NCBI GenBank assembly: GCA_026392575.1
Contig: JAPLBU010000157.1
Span: 2,039 to 14,912, forward strand
Length of the DNA: 12,874 bases
Origin: Actinomycetota bacterium
GTDB lineage: Bacteria > Actinomycetota > Actinomycetes > S36-B12
Direction: 5' to 3'
A program made the translations under genes and the position numbers. Shown here one piece after another: positions 11,900 to 12,874 of this stretch. Each line of letters opens with the position of its first letter. Positions within the stretch are counted from its first letter, which is position 1. The notes beneath the pieces are model-generated. The model searched no databases and had not been told where the DNA came from. It worked only from the letters and a program-made list of their open reading frames with translations.

Positions 11900-12789
11900 C
11901 ATCCGACGCCTTCGATCCCGCTTCTGCATTGCTGGGCGGCGGCGACATCCGCGCACTCGTCACCTCGCTCGGCATCCGGCCCACGAAGAGGTGGGGGCAG
12001 AACTTCGTGACGGATCCGAACACCGTGCGTCGCATCGTCCGTGCGGCTCGTCTCGCGGACGACGATGTGGTGCTGGAGGTCGGGCCGGGACTGGGCAGCC
12101 TCACGCTCGCGCTGCTGCCGCATGCCGCCCGCGTGGTTGCCGTCGAGATCGATCCGATCCTTGCTGGCCAACTGCCGCTCACTGTGGCTGAGCGCCTGCC
12201 GCAGTTCGCGGATCGGCTCGATGTCGTGCTCGGTGATGCCATGCGCGTCACGGAGTTCCCCGCGGCACCCACGACCATTGTGGCCAACCTCCCCTACAAC
12301 GTGGCCGTGCCCGTGGTCCTGCACCTGCTCCAGACAGTGCCGACGATCCACTCGGTGCTCGTCATGGTGCAGAAGGAGGTGGCCGATCGACTGGCCGCCG
12401 GCCCTGGCAGCCGGGTCTACGGCGTGCCGAGCGTCAAGGCGCGCTGGTACTGCGATGTCGAGGATGCGGGCAGCATCGGCACGACGGTCTTCTGGCCGGC
12501 ACCGCACGTCGACTCGGGCCTGGTCCGGATGACGAGGCGTGAGCCACCGGAGTCGAGCGCCGGCCGTGAGGCGACCTTCGCCGTTGTCGATGCCGCGTTC
12601 TCCCAGCGCCGCAAGATGCTGAGGTCGGCGCTGGCCACCCATGCTGGCTCGGCGGCCATCGCCGAGCAGGCCCTCCGTGCCGCGGGGGTCGACCCGTCCC
12701 TGAGGGGGGAGCAGCTGGATATCGCTGCTTTCGCCCGGGTTGCGGATGCGTTGGCCGACGGCCGCGCGTCCTCGGCCGAATCCGCATAG
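11893..12789 (+). CDS. rsmA: 16S rRNA (adenine(1518)-N6/adenine(1519)-N6)-dimethyltransferase
   Basis: The 298-residue KsgA/RsmA enzyme that dimethylates the two adenines of the terminal helix of 16S rRNA during 30S maturation. KRWGQNFVTD (32-41) is the usual N-terminal motif, EVGPGLGSLT (62-71) and VEID (84-87) bind SAM, GDA is at 114-116, and NLPY (132-135) is motif IV. The WPAPHVDSGLVRM segment is also typical. Two starts are adjacent, ATG 11893 and GTG 11896; the latter gives an exact GTGA overlap with tatD, the former one extra residue. The TAG stop contributes to the TAGCCT hexamer before ispE. The same tatD-rsmA-ispE order, with rpfB inserted, occurs in M. tuberculosis. Confidence 0.96.
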   Translation: MVTSDAFDPASALLGGGDIRALVTSLGIRPTKRWGQNFVTDPNTVRRIVRAARLADDDVVLEVGPGLGSLTLALLPHAARVVAVEIDPILAGQLPLTVAERLPQFADRLDVVLGDAMRVTEFPAAPTTIVANLPYNVAVPVVLHLLQTVPTIHSVLVMVQKEVADRLAAGPGSRVYGVPSVKARWYCDVEDAGSIGTTVFWPAPHVDSGLVRMTRREPPESSAGREATFAVVDAAFSQRRKMLRSALATHAGSAAIAEQALRAAGVDPSLRGEQLDIAAFARVADALADGRASSAESA

Positions 12790-12792
12790 CCT
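12787..12792 (+). promoter_or_regulatory. -10 element of ispE, overlapping the rsmA stop
   Basis: TAGCCT ends six bases before the ispE GTG at 12799, and its first three bases are the rsmA stop codon. The GGA just before the GTG is too close to act as a normal ribosome-binding site. Confidence 0.4.
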
Positions 12793-12798
12793 TTTGGA

Positions 12799-12874
12799 GT
12801 GACGACGTCCTCGGTCACCGTCCGGGTCCCGGCGAAGGTGAACCTCCAGTTGTCCGTTGGTGCACCCCGGCCCG
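12799..12874 (+). CDS. ispE: 4-diphosphocytidyl-2-C-methyl-D-erythritol kinase, N-terminal fragment
   Basis: The first 25 codons are present before the window ends: a GTG start, then SVTVRVPAKVNLQLSVG. VRVPAK(V/I)NL-x-L-x-VG is the conserved first strand of the GHMP kinase IspE, which phosphorylates CDP-methylerythritol in the non-mevalonate isoprenoid pathway. Position directly after rsmA is the standard actinobacterial arrangement. The active site and ATP-binding motif are outside the window. Confidence 0.85.
   Translation, partial: MTTSSVTVRVPAKVNLQLSVGAPRP

Noticed and set aside
1..12874. A CRISPR array, insertion sequence or toxin-antitoxin module
   Set aside because: No spaced repeat series, transposase, terminal inverted repeats or paired small toxin/antitoxin frames were found. 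The only direct repeats are those listed.

Overview
This window looks like the chromosome of a high-GC Gram-positive bacterium (Actinomycetota). Three things point there: the strong G/C third-position bias, many GTG starts, and a gene order that follows the Mycobacterium tuberculosis Rv0991c-Rv1011 block. That block runs ruc, 5-formyltetrahydrofolate cyclo-ligase, galU, rimJ, a GlpR/SepX-type membrane protein, then pmt divergent from rsmI, metG, tatD, rsmA/ksgA and ispE. No species can be named from the sequence alone. Most of the window is conserved housekeeping DNA, and I do not see a complete new defence or mobile system.

Layout. Positions 1-979 (minus strand) hold the zinc-ribbon gene ruc, a short SAF/RcpC-like reading frame, and the first 36 codons of a winged-helix regulator with its own promoter and a possible operator. 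A near-perfect CIRCE operator (1009-1035) lies just upstream of ruc. It separates ruc from two overlapping, divergently read crcB (Fluc fluoride channel) genes at 1093-1853. A DUF222/HNH nuclease gene (1909-3309, minus) converges on them and sits behind the 5-formyltetrahydrofolate cyclo-ligase gene (3332-3937, minus). Divergently, galU and rimJ overlap in one transcription unit (3954-5461). The sepX/glpR-like gene follows (5539-6393) with its own promoter and three tandem decamers. A tRNA-Ala(CGC) gene comes next (6445-6517), and its 3' end plus a 20-bp hairpin is repeated exactly 110 bp downstream. The gap to pmt carries a GNAT-like coding remnant. pmt (6844-8466, minus) is divergent from rsmI, metG, tatD, rsmA and ispE, which run to the right edge.

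How the genes work together. rsmI, metG, rsmA and the tRNA serve translation. galU makes UDP-glucose for envelope and storage sugars. pmt mannosylates secreted proteins. The SepX/GlpR-like protein belongs to a cell-division membrane family. ruc is expected to be a redox-controlled chaperone in the heat-shock regulon, and the CIRCE box supports that directly.

A recurring signature is a TANNNT hexamer 6-8 nt upstream of the start codon with no ribosome-binding site. It precedes the regulator, crcB1, galU, sepX, pmt, metG and ispE, which suggests mostly leaderless mRNAs. Genes inside operons instead start within the preceding stop codon (GTGA or ATGA overlaps). No gene-free stretch exceeds about 450 bases. 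The longest, 6394-6843, holds the tRNA, the repeats, the hairpins and the GNAT remnant.
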